A stretch of DNA of 64,000 nt. Origin: Lewinella sp. W8 (GTDB taxonomy: Bacteria > Bacteroidota > Bacteroidia > Chitinophagales > Saprospiraceae). The stretch is taken from contig NZ_SNAQ03000015.1 in the NCBI RefSeq assembly GCF_004375085.3, forward strand, positions 119,504 to 183,503, given 5' to 3'. The notes under the pieces are model-generated. The model had not been told where the DNA came from. It searched no databases and was given only the letters and a program-made list of their open reading frames with translations. Position 1 is the stretch's first letter, and each line of letters begins with the position of its first letter. The position numbers and the translations under genes are program-made. Positions 19,170 to 28,434 of the stretch are shown here, in pieces.

Positions 19170-19514
19170 CTAAAGCTGATTATTGTCGTCGGGGAAGGCC
19201 ACTTTCGGTTCAAATGCCCGGGCCTCGTCCTCGGTCATGTAGCCGTAGGCGATGATGATGACCACGTCACCCACCTGGCACCTGCGCGCTGCGGCACCGT
19301 TCAAACAGATCACGCCCGAGCCTTCTTCACCGCGAATGGTGTAGGTCTCGATGCGTTCCCCGTTGTTGTTATTAACGATTTGCACCTTTTCACCTTCCAG
19401 GATGCCCGCAGCGTCCAACAGAAGGCCATCGATGGTGATGCTACCCACGTAGTTGAGGTTAGCTTCGGTGATGGTAGCGCGGTGGATTTTTCCTTTAAAG
19501 CGTTGAATTAGCAT
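19170..19514 (-). CDS. panD: Aspartate 1-decarboxylase
   Basis: 114 residues, the usual size. It makes beta-alanine from aspartate for pantothenate and coenzyme A. The self-cleavage site that creates the pyruvoyl group is Gly24-Ser25 (NYVGSITID), with Tyr22 upstream. NGAAAR and the following [11 protein letters not shown] are also conserved. It follows panC on the same strand 85 bp downstream, so the two are probably coexpressed. Confidence 0.97.
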   Translation of the reverse strand: MLIQRFKGKIHRATITEANLNYVGSITIDGLLLDAAGILEGEKVQIVNNNNGERIETYTIRGEEGSGVICLNGAAARRCQVGDVVIIIAYGYMTEDEARAFEPKVAFPDDNNQL

Positions 19515-19599
19515 AATCTGACGATGAGGTTGGGGCGGTTTGGGGGAGTTAAATCGCTTTTAGGACGCAAGATTGCGACCATAGAAACGTAAAATTTTC

Positions 19600-20469
19600 T
19601 TAAGGGTTGGACGGGATGGCAATGCGGTTGTCAATTAATCGAACCGGGCCACAGTGCACGGCACAGGCCACGACGATTTCAGCGGCGGCCGGTCCGCCCC
19701 GATAAGGAAGGAGGTTGTGGCCAGTAAACACCTCCACGTACTCAGGGTTGAGTAGCGGGTGTCGCTGCATAGCGTCCATGGCGGCGGTCTCCAGCTTTTC
19801 CGGATCCCATCCGGCCAGCAGGCCCGCGGCTACGGCGCTAAGCTGGCGGTTAATGAGGCCGGCCGCTTTCCGCTCCTGGGGTCCCAGGCGTCGATTCCGG
19901 CTGCTCAGCGCCAGTCCGTCTACTTCCCGTACGGTTTCTACGACCTCGATCATGACGGGCAAATCCAGCTGCCGGACCATGGACCGGATCACGGCCACCT
20001 GTTGATAGTCTTTCTGCCCCAGGAACAATACCCGTGGTTTGACGATGTCCAGTAGCCGACTCACCACCTGGGCTACTCCCGCAAAGTGGCCGGGCCGGTG
20101 GGCACCTTCCATACGTTCGGTGAGGGAACCGAAGTCCAGTTCGGCGGCAGCACTTTCCTGATCTCCGTTGGGGTAAATGTCCGCTACATCGGGGCGGTAG
20201 AGAAAATCGCATCCGTGGGCAATGAGCAACTCCTCATCGGCCCGGGGAGTGCGGGGATAAGCCGACAGATCACTGGCTTCGTTGAACTGGGTGGGGTTGA
20301 CAAAGATGCTCGCCACCGTGAGTTCGCAGCTGGTAACCGACGCGCGGATCAGGGCCATATGGCCCCGGTGCAGTGCTCCCATGGTGGGCACAAACCCAAT
20401 CCGTTGGCCCTCCTTCCGGGCTCCGGCAAGCCGCTCGTTCAGTTCGGCGGCAGTCGTACAGATTATCAT
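19600..20469 (-). CDS. panC: Pantothenate synthetase
   Basis: 289 residues. Condenses pantoate with beta-alanine using ATP. The nucleotidyltransferase motif is PTMGALHRGH (28-37), and FVNPTQF, GQKDYQQ and LSSRN follow in the expected order. Divergent from the glycogen-synthase-like gene at 20803 and upstream of panD. Confidence 0.97.
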   Translation of the reverse strand: MIICTTAAELNERLAGARKEGQRIGFVPTMGALHRGHMALIRASVTSCELTVASIFVNPTQFNEASDLSAYPRTPRADEELLIAHGCDFLYRPDVADIYPNGDQESAAAELDFGSLTERMEGAHRPGHFAGVAQVVSRLLDIVKPRVLFLGQKDYQQVAVIRSMVRQLDLPVMIEVVETVREVDGLALSSRNRRLGPQERKAAGLINRQLSAVAAGLLAGWDPEKLETAAMDAMQRHPLLNPEYVEVFTGHNLLPYRGGPAAAEIVVACAVHCGPVRLIDNRIAIPSNP

Positions 20470-20802
20470 GACGGCTCCATCATTAGTACTTCACACGATC
20501 GTGCATGCCCCCAATTAATCCGGTTACCGGCGACCATATTCGGATGATAAAAACCCTTGCGGGCCACGATCCCGAGTGCCGTAGTGGTCGTCGGGACCGC
20601 TGATTTTATCATGAAAGCAGCGGCGTGCAGGTGCCGGACGGATGGGTACGGCAGCGTGCAAAAAGGTGCCGGGAAGGGCAAAACGGCGGCGAAGATAGTC
20701 CGTGTGTATAATATTTCGTAAATTTGCCGCCGGCTTTGCCCCCGCGACTGACCATAATGATGGTCCGCACTAAAGAAAATTCGAATTGATACCGCTTGCG
20801 AT
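20470..20802. other. Divergent spacer between panC and glycogen-synthase-like gene
   Basis: 333 bp without a gene. TAAATTTG at 20719-20726 is a plausible -7 box for the rightward gene. Nothing else recognised. Confidence 0.5.
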
Positions 20803-21627
20803 ATGAGTAAAAAGAAGGTGCTAATTGTCACCCAGGAAATGGACCCTTACACAGAGTTAACTGACATCGCCAAAACCGTTAGGGCTCTGGCTCCATACCT
20901 CCAAAAAAACCAGATGGAAATCCGCGTCCTCATGCCGCGGTACGGAACCATCAACGAACGTCGCCACCGCCTCCACGAAGTAGTGCGTCTTTCCGGGATG
21001 AACATCATCGTGGACGATGATGACTACCCACTGATCATCAAGGTGGCTTCTCTGCCGGACAAGGGCGTTCGCATGCAGGTCTACTTCCTCGACAACGAAG
21101 ACTTCTTTAAGCGCAAGTTCGTCCACCACGACAAGGAAGGCAAGCCCTTCGACGACAATGCCGACCGGGCAGTATTCTTCTGTAAGGGAGTAATCGAAAC
21201 GGTAAAGAAATTCGGCTGGCCACCAGACATCATTCACTGCCATGGATGGATGACGAGCCTGATTCCCTTCTACCTGCGGGAAGCCTACCAGACCGAGCCA
21301 CTGTTCAAAGACAGTAAGATCGTCTACAGCCTCTACGAAAGCGGTCCGGAAAACCACATCCACGAAGACTTTGCCCTCAAGGCCAGCATCAATGCCCTGA
21401 TGGAAGAAGATTTGGCTGCCTACGTCCACGACGGCAAGCCCGACCTGCACCGCGGAGCACTCCAGTACGCCGATGCGGTCATCATCGGAAGCCCGGAGAC
21501 CAGTGATGCGACCAAGGAACTCCTCGGCAGCGTATCCATTCCCGTGCTTGACGTACAGGGCGAAGAAGCTCCCGCGGCTTCCGTAGAATTCTTCCAGAAC
21601 CTTCTTGAAGAAGAAGTCGCCAAGTAA
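20803..21627 (+). CDS. Glycogen/starch synthase-like protein, N-terminal GT5 domain only
   Basis: 274 residues. The sequence follows the catalytic N-terminal domain of glycogen synthase: VLIVTQEMDPYTELTDIAKTV at the start, RYGTINER, and PPDIIHCHGWMTSLIP. The C-terminal nucleotide-sugar-binding half of a GT-B enzyme is absent, and the gene ends cleanly. Short proteins of this kind are common in Bacteroidota and often lie near panC and glmS. Without the second domain glycosyl transfer is unlikely alone; it may need a partner or have another role. Confidence 0.75.
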   Translation: MSKKKVLIVTQEMDPYTELTDIAKTVRALAPYLQKNQMEIRVLMPRYGTINERRHRLHEVVRLSGMNIIVDDDDYPLIIKVASLPDKGVRMQVYFLDNEDFFKRKFVHHDKEGKPFDDNADRAVFFCKGVIETVKKFGWPPDIIHCHGWMTSLIPFYLREAYQTEPLFKDSKIVYSLYESGPENHIHEDFALKASINALMEEDLAAYVHDGKPDLHRGALQYADAVIIGSPETSDATKELLGSVSIPVLDVQGEEAPAASVEFFQNLLEEEVAK

Positions 21628-21820
21628 ACAAATCTCTCACTAACGGCCATCGTTAAGTTTTCCGAAACAACCCTCCATGGCCGTATGGTGTCCCTTTGAT
21701 TGGACTGTTGAAGCGTTAGTCTGTTCTCCCCTCAGATCACTACCGCATCAACAGTCCAATACTTTTAACAGCTCACCGCTACTTACAGACTAACCGACTA
21801 CGACTTTATTCCCCAAGCGA

Positions 21821-23203
21821 ATGAAACAATTCATATTCCTGGCCCTGGTTGCGCTCACCTTCGTCATTCCTTCCTGTACTGAACCCATTACCGTTGGGTC
21901 GGACATCCTCAACGTCGACCGGGCGGAACTCGGTCAAACGATGGATTTGGAGTTCACCACCAAGGTCGTCCGCGATGATACCATCCTCACTTTTGACGCC
22001 TCCGTCAACGCGGCCATTGCCGGTTTCACCTTCGGTACGCTGGAAGACGATGTTTTCGGTTCCGTCAAGCACGGTGCGTACCTCATTCCCAATCTCTCCC
22101 GGAATTCAAGTGGATTTGCCCGGATTCCGCCCTTCGCCTTCACCGACGAGATGGTTGATTCGGTGGTGCTCATCATCCCCATCGACACGGCCAATGCCTT
22201 TTACGGCAACACCCGGGAGTTCAATTTCCGTCTCGGAAGACTGGCCAGTCCCGTAGATCAGGAACAGGACTATTACAGCAACGTAAGCTTCCCCCGGGGA
22301 TTTGAAGACCTGAACCGGGAAAGCTCCTTCTTTGCGACCAAAACGCCACGCCTGCTCTACGATACGCTCGTCGCCTCCAACGGAGACTCCGTGCTGGGTT
22401 CCCACATCCGTATCCCCTTCACGGATCAATTTGTCACCCAACTCAACCTCCAGGATACCGCCACTTTTGAGTCGGATTCCGCTTTCTGGAGTTTCCTGGC
22501 CGGTTTTTACCTGGAGCCCGACGGCAATACCGACGGCCTGCTCACGCTAGAGCCCCAGCCCACCCGCCAGGGCGCCACACCCTTTGGCGGCTTGTACCTT
22601 TTCTACCCCGACACGGCCAATCAGGAGCCTACGTTCTACCGGGCTCCCCTTTTCCTCTGGCTTCCCCGCTACGAGAAAAACTACACTGGCTCGCTCGCCG
22701 GATCACTGCTTGGCCCCGACCAGGACAATGAGCAAGTACTCTTGTCCGGTCAGGCGGGACTCATGACCGAAATCACTTTTACGGATCTTAGTGCGCTGGA
22801 GGACGTGGTCATCAATCAGGCAGAGATCAGCTTCACGGTCGAGGAGGTCAGTGGATACAGCACCGAAGATCGTCCCATCCCCACCTTTGTGGCGCTCTAC
22901 TACCGGAACGAAGAAGGTGTGATTACGCCCATTGACGACCGGGTTCGCTTGGGGAACCCCTTCTCCAGTGACATCATCCGTCAATTCCTCGGCGGGGAAG
23001 ACTTACTGGACAGCGACGGAGACTCCTTCTACCGTCCCCGTTTCTCCGTCCACATGCAGCGAATGGTTAGTGGGGAAGTGCCGCCCACCATCTACATGCG
23101 CGTGGTGCCGGTAGACATTGATCCTTCCCGCGTAATTCTGGGAGGTCCCGAATCATCCGTGAAACCGGCTACGGTGCGGGTGACCTTTACGGAACTGGAT
23201 TAA
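21821..23203 (+). CDS. DUF4270 lipoprotein
   Basis: 460 residues. Signal peptide with lipobox ending at Cys19 (FVIPSC). The body fits the Bacteroidota family DUF4270: VGSDIL near the N-terminus, a repeated beta-strand plan and a C-terminal region rich in S, P and V. Function unknown; an outer-membrane-attached role is expected. The position directly before glmS is conserved in this phylum as far as I recall. Its stop codon runs into the arm of a long inverted repeat. Confidence 0.85.
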   Translation: MKQFIFLALVALTFVIPSCTEPITVGSDILNVDRAELGQTMDLEFTTKVVRDDTILTFDASVNAAIAGFTFGTLEDDVFGSVKHGAYLIPNLSRNSSGFARIPPFAFTDEMVDSVVLIIPIDTANAFYGNTREFNFRLGRLASPVDQEQDYYSNVSFPRGFEDLNRESSFFATKTPRLLYDTLVASNGDSVLGSHIRIPFTDQFVTQLNLQDTATFESDSAFWSFLAGFYLEPDGNTDGLLTLEPQPTRQGATPFGGLYLFYPDTANQEPTFYRAPLFLWLPRYEKNYTGSLAGSLLGPDQDNEQVLLSGQAGLMTEITFTDLSALEDVVINQAEISFTVEEVSGYSTEDRPIPTFVALYYRNEEGVITPIDDRVRLGNPFSSDIIRQFLGGEDLLDSDGDSFYRPRFSVHMQRMVSGEVPPTIYMRVVPVDIDPSRVILGGPESSVKPATVRVTFTELD

Positions 23204-23268
23204 GAGCTTGTTTGGAATTTAATAATCGACTTCCATTCGGCCAGATGACCAAAATCCAAACAAGCTCT
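23203..23268. repeat. Inverted repeat with 14-bp perfect arms after DUF4270 gene
   Basis: AGAGCTTGTTTGGA (23203-23216) and its exact complement TCCAAACAAGCTCT (23255-23268), 38 bp apart. The left arm includes the last base of the DUF4270 stop. There is no T-tract right after it, so it is not a standard terminator; it could be a folded 3' end or a very small mobile-element remnant. Confidence 0.75.
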
Positions 23269-23280
23269 AAGTATTCATAA

Positions 23281-23319
23281 GTACGCGCTGCCCGGGCTTT
23301 CTTCCCAAGCAGCGCGTAC
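23281..23319. repeat. Hairpin upstream of glmS
   Basis: 11-bp perfect stem GTACGCGCTGC/GCAGCGCGTAC with a 17-base loop, in the 304-bp spacer before glmS. No GlmS ribozyme sequence was recognised. It may be a terminator or leader structure. Confidence 0.6.
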
Positions 23320-23507
23320 GATCACGCCAACCTTTGCTCCCTGAGTACTGTTCTTGGAACCGACACCCTACCGGAGTCCGGGCTCCCCGTAGCGGAAAAT
23401 CCCTGAGAAAGGGGGAGATACGGAGCAGGATATTAAGGCTTACCCCCTATGTACCCCCGGACCAGCATCAACTGCCCAAAGAGCAAGCTCAGAAAATAAT
23501 CCCAAGT

Positions 23508-25346
23508 ATGTGTGGAATTGTAGGCTACATCGGTAACCGCCAGGCCGACGAATTGATCATTAAAGGACTGGAACGTCTGGAATACCGGGGCTACGACAGC
23601 TCCGGCATTGCTATTTTAAACGGAGCGTTGAAAGTCCACAAGAAGCAGGGGAAAGTAGCGGCGCTGCGGGCGATCGTCAACGAGCATGACACCACCGGCA
23701 CACTGGGCATTGGCCATACCCGCTGGGCCACCCACGGGGAGCCCAACGACATCAACGCTCACCCCCACCTCGGTGGTCGGGGTCGTCTGGCCCTCGTACA
23801 CAACGGGATCATCGAAAACTACGGCGTGTTAAAAAACGCGTTGATGGCCGAGGGGCACACCTTTGAAAGCGACACGGATACCGAAGTCCTCGTCCACCTC
23901 ATCGAAGAGATTCAGCGGGAGGGTAACCTCTCCCTGGAGGAGGCCGTACGCCTGGCCCTCAACCGGGTGGAAGGAGCCTACGCCATCGCGGTCATTGACC
24001 GCGAGAACCCCGACATCCTGGTGGGTGCCCGAAAGGCCAGCCCCCTGGTAGTGGGCATTGGCGAAGATGAGTTTTTCATCGGATCGGATGCCTCCCCCTT
24101 CCTGGACCACACCAAGAAAGTGGTTTACCTGGACGACAATCAGATCGCCTCGATCAGTCGGACCAAGGGGCTGAAGATCAAAAACACCGCCAACGAGACC
24201 CAACCGCCCTTCATCCAGGAGCTGGACCTGCAGATTGAAGCCCTGGAGAAAGACGGCTACGAGCACTTCATGCTCAAGGAAATCCACGAGCAACCCCAGA
24301 CCATTGTGGACGCGATGCGGGGACGGATCAGCAGTAAAGATGGTCTGGTCTACCTCCGGGGTATCGAAGAATTTGCCAACCGCTTCGTGCGGGCCAATCG
24401 CATCATCATCGTGGCCTGCGGCACGAGTTACCATTCCGGTCTGATTGGGGAATACCTCATTGAGGACCTGGCTCGTATTCCCGTGGAGGTGGAATACGCC
24501 AGCGAGTTCCGCTACCGGAACCCGATCCTGAACGAAGGCGACATCGTCATTGCCCTCAGCCAGAGCGGAGAAACGGCCGATACCCTGGCCGCCCTGGAAC
24601 TGGCCAAGCAAAAGGGGGCCATGATCTACGGAATCGTCAACTCCGTGGGATCCTCCATCGCCCGCCTGACCGACGCGGGCAGCTACATCCACTGTGGTCC
24701 CGAAATCGGGGTGGCCAGCACCAAGGCCTTTACCGGTCAGGTGACCGTCCTGACCATTCTGGCGCTGAGTCTGGCACAGAAGCTGAGTACCATCAGTAAT
24801 ACTGAACTGCAGCAGTACCTGCGGGAGCTGGAGCTGATTCCGGAAAAAGTGCGGGAGGTACTCGAGGAAAACGATCACATCCGCTACATTGCTCAGGAGA
24901 TCAAGAACCACGACAACGCGCTTTATCTTGGCCGGGGATACAACTTCCCCGTGGCACTGGAGGGTGCGCTGAAGCTAAAGGAAATCAGCTACGTACACGC
25001 TGAAGGCTACCCGGCCGCGGAGATGAAGCACGGTCCCATTGCACTGATTGACGAGAATATGCCCGTCATCGTGATGGCCACCAACCCCTCCGCCTACGAG
25101 AAAATCGTCAGTAACGTTCAGGAGGTCGTCGCCCGTAAGGGTCGGGTGATCGCCATCGTTAACCAGGGAGAAAAAGCCATCTCGAAGATTGCGGACCACA
25201 TCATTGAGATTCCCGCCACCGACGAGCCCTTCTCTCCGCTGCTGTCTGTCATCCCTCTGCAACTGCTGAGCTACCACATTGCCGTGGAACTCGGGCGGAA
25301 CGTGGACCAGCCGCGGAATCTGGCCAAGTCCGTGACGGTAGAATAA
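23508..25346 (+). CDS. glmS: Glutamine-fructose-6-phosphate aminotransferase (isomerizing)
   Basis: 612 residues from ATG 23508, which places the catalytic Cys2 right after Met (MCGIVGYIG). N-terminal glutaminase domain (1-230) with GIGHTRWATHG; C-terminal two SIS isomerase domains with CGTSYHSG, SQSGETADT and the terminal PRNLAKSVTVE. It makes glucosamine-6-phosphate, the first step to UDP-GlcNAc; glmM and murA in this window act later in the path. An upstream in-frame extension to 23334 has no homology. Confidence 0.98.
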   Translation: MCGIVGYIGNRQADELIIKGLERLEYRGYDSSGIAILNGALKVHKKQGKVAALRAIVNEHDTTGTLGIGHTRWATHGEPNDINAHPHLGGRGRLALVHNGIIENYGVLKNALMAEGHTFESDTDTEVLVHLIEEIQREGNLSLEEAVRLALNRVEGAYAIAVIDRENPDILVGARKASPLVVGIGEDEFFIGSDASPFLDHTKKVVYLDDNQIASISRTKGLKIKNTANETQPPFIQELDLQIEALEKDGYEHFMLKEIHEQPQTIVDAMRGRISSKDGLVYLRGIEEFANRFVRANRIIIVACGTSYHSGLIGEYLIEDLARIPVEVEYASEFRYRNPILNEGDIVIALSQSGETADTLAALELAKQKGAMIYGIVNSVGSSIARLTDAGSYIHCGPEIGVASTKAFTGQVTVLTILALSLAQKLSTISNTELQQYLRELELIPEKVREVLEENDHIRYIAQEIKNHDNALYLGRGYNFPVALEGALKLKEISYVHAEGYPAAEMKHGPIALIDENMPVIVMATNPSAYEKIVSNVQEVVARKGRVIAIVNQGEKAISKIADHIIEIPATDEPFSPLLSVIPLQLLSYHIAVELGRNVDQPRNLAKSVTVE

Positions 25347-25585
25347 ACGGATAAATAAAATAATTCACGACCTTTGGGGCCGCACGGCGGCGAAGCTCCC
25401 GGAAAGCTGGCTTTACCGATTGCCCCCGGCACCTGCACCGGCTGAGCCGAGTATTCCGCTTTGCTTCACGCTTGCGCCCAAAGAAAAATTACCTCCGCAG
25501 CATTAACCCCCTGAACAGAGATTTCTGGCGCTGAATAGGCCAATAGGATTCGGGGCGCTGCGCGATTAAAGAAGAAAGATTACGT

Positions 25586-26293
25586 ATGGAATGGGATATC
25601 GCTTATAACACCAGTCGAGACGAACTTGTCATCAGTGAATATGGCCGGACGGTGCAGGACCTGCTCCGCAATGCCAACAGCATTGAGGGAGACGAAGAGC
25701 GTCAGGCGTACGTGGAGCGCGTCATTAAGCTGATGCTGCAGATGCAGCCCGGCATCAAGACCCAGGATAATTATGAGGAGCGGCTCTGGCACCACGCTTT
25801 CGCCATCGCCGGAGAACCCCTGAACGTCAAGCTCCCGGAAGGCATTGAGCCCAAACCGGAAGCCGAAGACGAGTCGCTGGAGGCCCTGCCCTACCCCAGC
25901 AAGGAAAAAAGCCGGATGCGGCACTACGGGCAACACGTGCAGGCACTCATTGCCAAGGGCAAGGAGATGGAAGACGGTCCGGAGCGGGACCTGGTTACCT
26001 ACACGGCTGCCTACTACATGAAAATTGCGCTGTCCAGCTGGAACCAGGGCAAGCACGTCAACGAAGAGATGATCCGGAAGGACCTCTACGAGATGAGCGA
26101 CCGCACCCTCGTCCTGCCTCCCGACGCAAAAATCGGTGAGCCCGGCCCCAACCAGCCCGCCCAGCACGATGATCGCCGCAAAAAGAAAAAGAAGAAAAAA
26201 AATAAGAAAACGCGCCCCAGCAACCAGCACAACAACTCCGGTGGTGGCAATCGGTCGCGCTCACGGAGCAGGAGCCGGAACCGGAGACGGTAG
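25586..26293 (+). CDS. DUF4290 protein with basic Lys/Arg-Ser tail
   Basis: 235 residues. Residues 1-180 match the Bacteroidota family DUF4290 (MEWDIAYNTSRDELVISEYG, then MRHYGQHVQALI). The tail is strikingly basic and of low complexity: a lysine block (about 198-208) encoded by A-rich codons, then an Arg-Ser alternating end. Such tails often bind RNA. It precedes murA on the same strand, an arrangement I recall as common in the phylum. Molecular function is not known. Confidence 0.85.
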   Translation: MEWDIAYNTSRDELVISEYGRTVQDLLRNANSIEGDEERQAYVERVIKLMLQMQPGIKTQDNYEERLWHHAFAIAGEPLNVKLPEGIEPKPEAEDESLEALPYPSKEKSRMRHYGQHVQALIAKGKEMEDGPERDLVTYTAAYYMKIALSSWNQGKHVNEEMIRKDLYEMSDRTLVLPPDAKIGEPGPNQPAQHDDRRKKKKKKKNKKTRPSNQHNNSGGGNRSRSRSRSRNRRR

Positions 26294-26680
26294 AGGGTGA
26301 CGTTTGATGTTTGATGTTTGATGTTTGAAATAGGACGTTTGATGTAGAGGTGTGCTTCCACACTACTATTTAACTGATGAGGTAAGCGTAAGCTGATCAT
26401 CGTTTCACGACACCTACGAGCAGCTCGTTCCACTCGACGGCTCGGAGGAGCACTACAGCGAAGGTAGTACAGCCGGTCTTTGGAGCTGTCACTACTGGGC
26501 CGTCGGCCCGGATTGCTGCTTAGAAGTTTCGATTCCCGAAAAACAATACTCATTCGGTACCGGCGAATACTCCGCGAATCACCGCTAAGGCTCATTGAGG
26601 TCTTGGAAAACCGGCAGGTCTCACTACCTTCGCGGAGCAGTGAAAACCACGGTATATCCCGCCGTGACAAAACCAATTGA
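26294..26680. other. Intergenic region between DUF4290 gene and murA
   Basis: 387 bp with no credible gene. It begins with a heptanucleotide tandem repeat (26302-26329) and contains a short GGGCC/GGCCC hairpin near 26510. The murA promoter should lie in the right half but no clear -7 box was found. Confidence 0.5.
26302..26329. repeat. Heptanucleotide tandem repeat
   Basis: Four units of GTTTGAT, the last ending in A, with another GTTTGAT a few bases on. Confidence 0.85.
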
Positions 26681-27997
26681 ATGACCACCAACGGAACCTT
26701 CATTGTCGAAGGCGGCCACCAGCTCAGTGGCGAGATCATCCCCCAGGGGGCCAAGAACGAAGCACTCCAGATCATCAGCGCTACCCTACTGACCCCGGAG
26801 CCGGTGACGATCTCGAATCTGCCCGACATTCTCGACGTCAACAAGCTGCTCGACCTGGTGGCCGGACTGGGCGCCAAAGTGGAGCGGCTGAACCGCGAGA
26901 GCGTACGGGTGACGGCCCGCGACATTGACATCGACTACGTGCTCAGCGAGGACTACGTCCGCGATGCCCAGCGCATCCGGGGTTCGGTGATGCTCATTGC
27001 TCCGCTGCTCGGCCGGTACGGCCGGGCGAGCCTGCCCAAACCCGGTGGGGACAAGATCGGCCGCCGCCGGCTGGACACCCACCTGCTCGGCCTGCAGGCC
27101 CTGGGGGCAGACTTCGACTTCGACGCCGAACGCAATATCTACGGCTTTGAGACCAAGGGCCTGAAGGGAACCTTCCTGCACCTGGACGAAATTTCGGTGA
27201 CGGGTACGGCCAACGTCGTGATGGCCGCCGTACTCGCCGAAGGCGAGACCACTATCTACAACGCCGCCTGCGAACCCTATCTGCAGCAACTGTGCCGGAT
27301 GCTGGTCAGCATGGGCGCCAACATCGAGGGCATCGGTTCCAACCTGCTCCGCATCCAGGGGGTGAATAGCCTTTCCGGTACCGAGCACCGGATGCTGCCG
27401 GATATGATTGAGATCGGCAGTTTTATCGGTCTGGCCGCCATGACCCAGAGCGACATTACCATCAAGGACGTACGGCGGGACCAACTCGGGATCATCCCCC
27501 GCACCTTCGAACGGCTGGGTATCAAGATGAACTACCCCGGTGACGACATCCACATTCCCGCCCAGGATCACTACGAAATCCAGACCTTCATCGACGGGGG
27601 CATTCTGACCATTTACGACGCTCCCTGGCCGGGCTTCACACCCGACCTGATGAGCATTGCGCTGGTGACCGCCATTCAGGCCCGCGGCAGCGTGCTGATT
27701 CACCAGAAGATGTTTGAAAGTCGGCTCTTCTTTGTGGACAAGCTCATCGACATGGGCGCCCAGATCATCCTCTGCGACCCGCACCGGGCGACGGTGATTG
27801 GCATGGACCGGCGGGCACCGCTGCGGGGCATCCGCATGACTTCGCCGGACATCCGGGCGGGCGTGAGTCTCCTCATTGCCGCGCTCAGCGCGGAGGGGAC
27901 CAGCCAGATCGACAACATCCACCAGATTGACCGGGGATACCAGCGCATCGACGAACGTTTGCGGGCCATTGGGGCCCGGATTCAACGGGAGGACTAG
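26681..27997 (+). CDS. murA: UDP-N-acetylglucosamine 1-carboxyvinyltransferase, Asp-type active site
   Basis: 438 residues. First committed step of peptidoglycan synthesis, transferring enolpyruvate from PEP to UDP-GlcNAc. The fold is complete: GAKNEAL near the N-terminus (Lys25/Asn26 pair), the RIRGSVMLIAPLLGRYG helix, and DIRAG near the C-terminus. In the catalytic loop PGGDKIGRR the usual cysteine (Cys115 in E. coli) is Asp124. Cys is the residue alkylated by fosfomycin, and natural Asp forms, as in Mycobacterium, are resistant, so this enzyme should be insensitive to the drug. Upstream partner DUF4290, downstream DUF4286. Confidence 0.97.
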   Translation: MTTNGTFIVEGGHQLSGEIIPQGAKNEALQIISATLLTPEPVTISNLPDILDVNKLLDLVAGLGAKVERLNRESVRVTARDIDIDYVLSEDYVRDAQRIRGSVMLIAPLLGRYGRASLPKPGGDKIGRRRLDTHLLGLQALGADFDFDAERNIYGFETKGLKGTFLHLDEISVTGTANVVMAAVLAEGETTIYNAACEPYLQQLCRMLVSMGANIEGIGSNLLRIQGVNSLSGTEHRMLPDMIEIGSFIGLAAMTQSDITIKDVRRDQLGIIPRTFERLGIKMNYPGDDIHIPAQDHYEIQTFIDGGILTIYDAPWPGFTPDLMSIALVTAIQARGSVLIHQKMFESRLFFVDKLIDMGAQIILCDPHRATVIGMDRRAPLRGIRMTSPDIRAGVSLLIAALSAEGTSQIDNIHQIDRGYQRIDERLRAIGARIQRED

Positions 27998-28036
27998 GGA
28001 GAACACCCGGTAGATGAAAACTACCGGGGACGGTGC

Positions 28037-28044
28037 TACCTTTG
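28037..28044 (+). promoter_or_regulatory. -7 box of DUF4286 gene
   Basis: TACCTTTG, exact consensus, six bases before the ATG at 28051. Confidence 0.55.
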
Positions 28045-28050
28045 CTCCCC

Positions 28051-28365
28051 ATGTTACTGTACAACATCACCACCAAGATCGACCACGTTGCGCACGCCAA
28101 ATGGTTGCAGTGGATGCAGCACGCCTACATCCCTCACCTGATGGACAGCAATACCATTGAAGATTACCACCTCTGCCGCCTGCGCGGCGTGGACGAGAGC
28201 GATGGTGTCACCTACGCCCTGTTGCTGCGCTTTTCTTCCCGTCCGGCCTTCGACATTTACCAGGAGAAGTATGCCCTGGACCATCAGAAAATGCACGACC
28301 GGGAGTTCAAGGGCAAATACGTCAGTTTCCCCTCCCTGCTGGACGTGGTGGCGCACGGAGATTAG
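28051..28365 (+). CDS. DUF4286 family protein
   Basis: 104 residues from ATG 28051, the first residues MLLYNITTKID being the family start. It resembles a small ferredoxin-like, dimeric alpha/beta-barrel fold (HAKWLQWMQHAYIPHLM, then YALLLRFSSRPAFDIYQE). The family is Bacteroidota-specific and of unknown function. It has its own promoter box and follows murA by 53 bp. Confidence 0.85.
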   Translation: MLLYNITTKIDHVAHAKWLQWMQHAYIPHLMDSNTIEDYHLCRLRGVDESDGVTYALLLRFSSRPAFDIYQEKYALDHQKMHDREFKGKYVSFPSLLDVVAHGD

Positions 28366-28434
28366 CCTTCCGAGCCCACCGGGGCCAAAATGAAGGAAGG
28401 ATGTTACCTTGGGCGTCCAACCACCGTTTGATCC

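Noticed and set aside
23204..23507. GlmS ribozyme or riboswitch in the glmS leader
   Set aside because: I could not find the conserved core of that ribozyme, which is mainly known from Firmicutes.
26786..28006. 406-codon minus-strand open frame over murA
   Set aside because: Antisense shadow of a conserved gene in GC-rich DNA.
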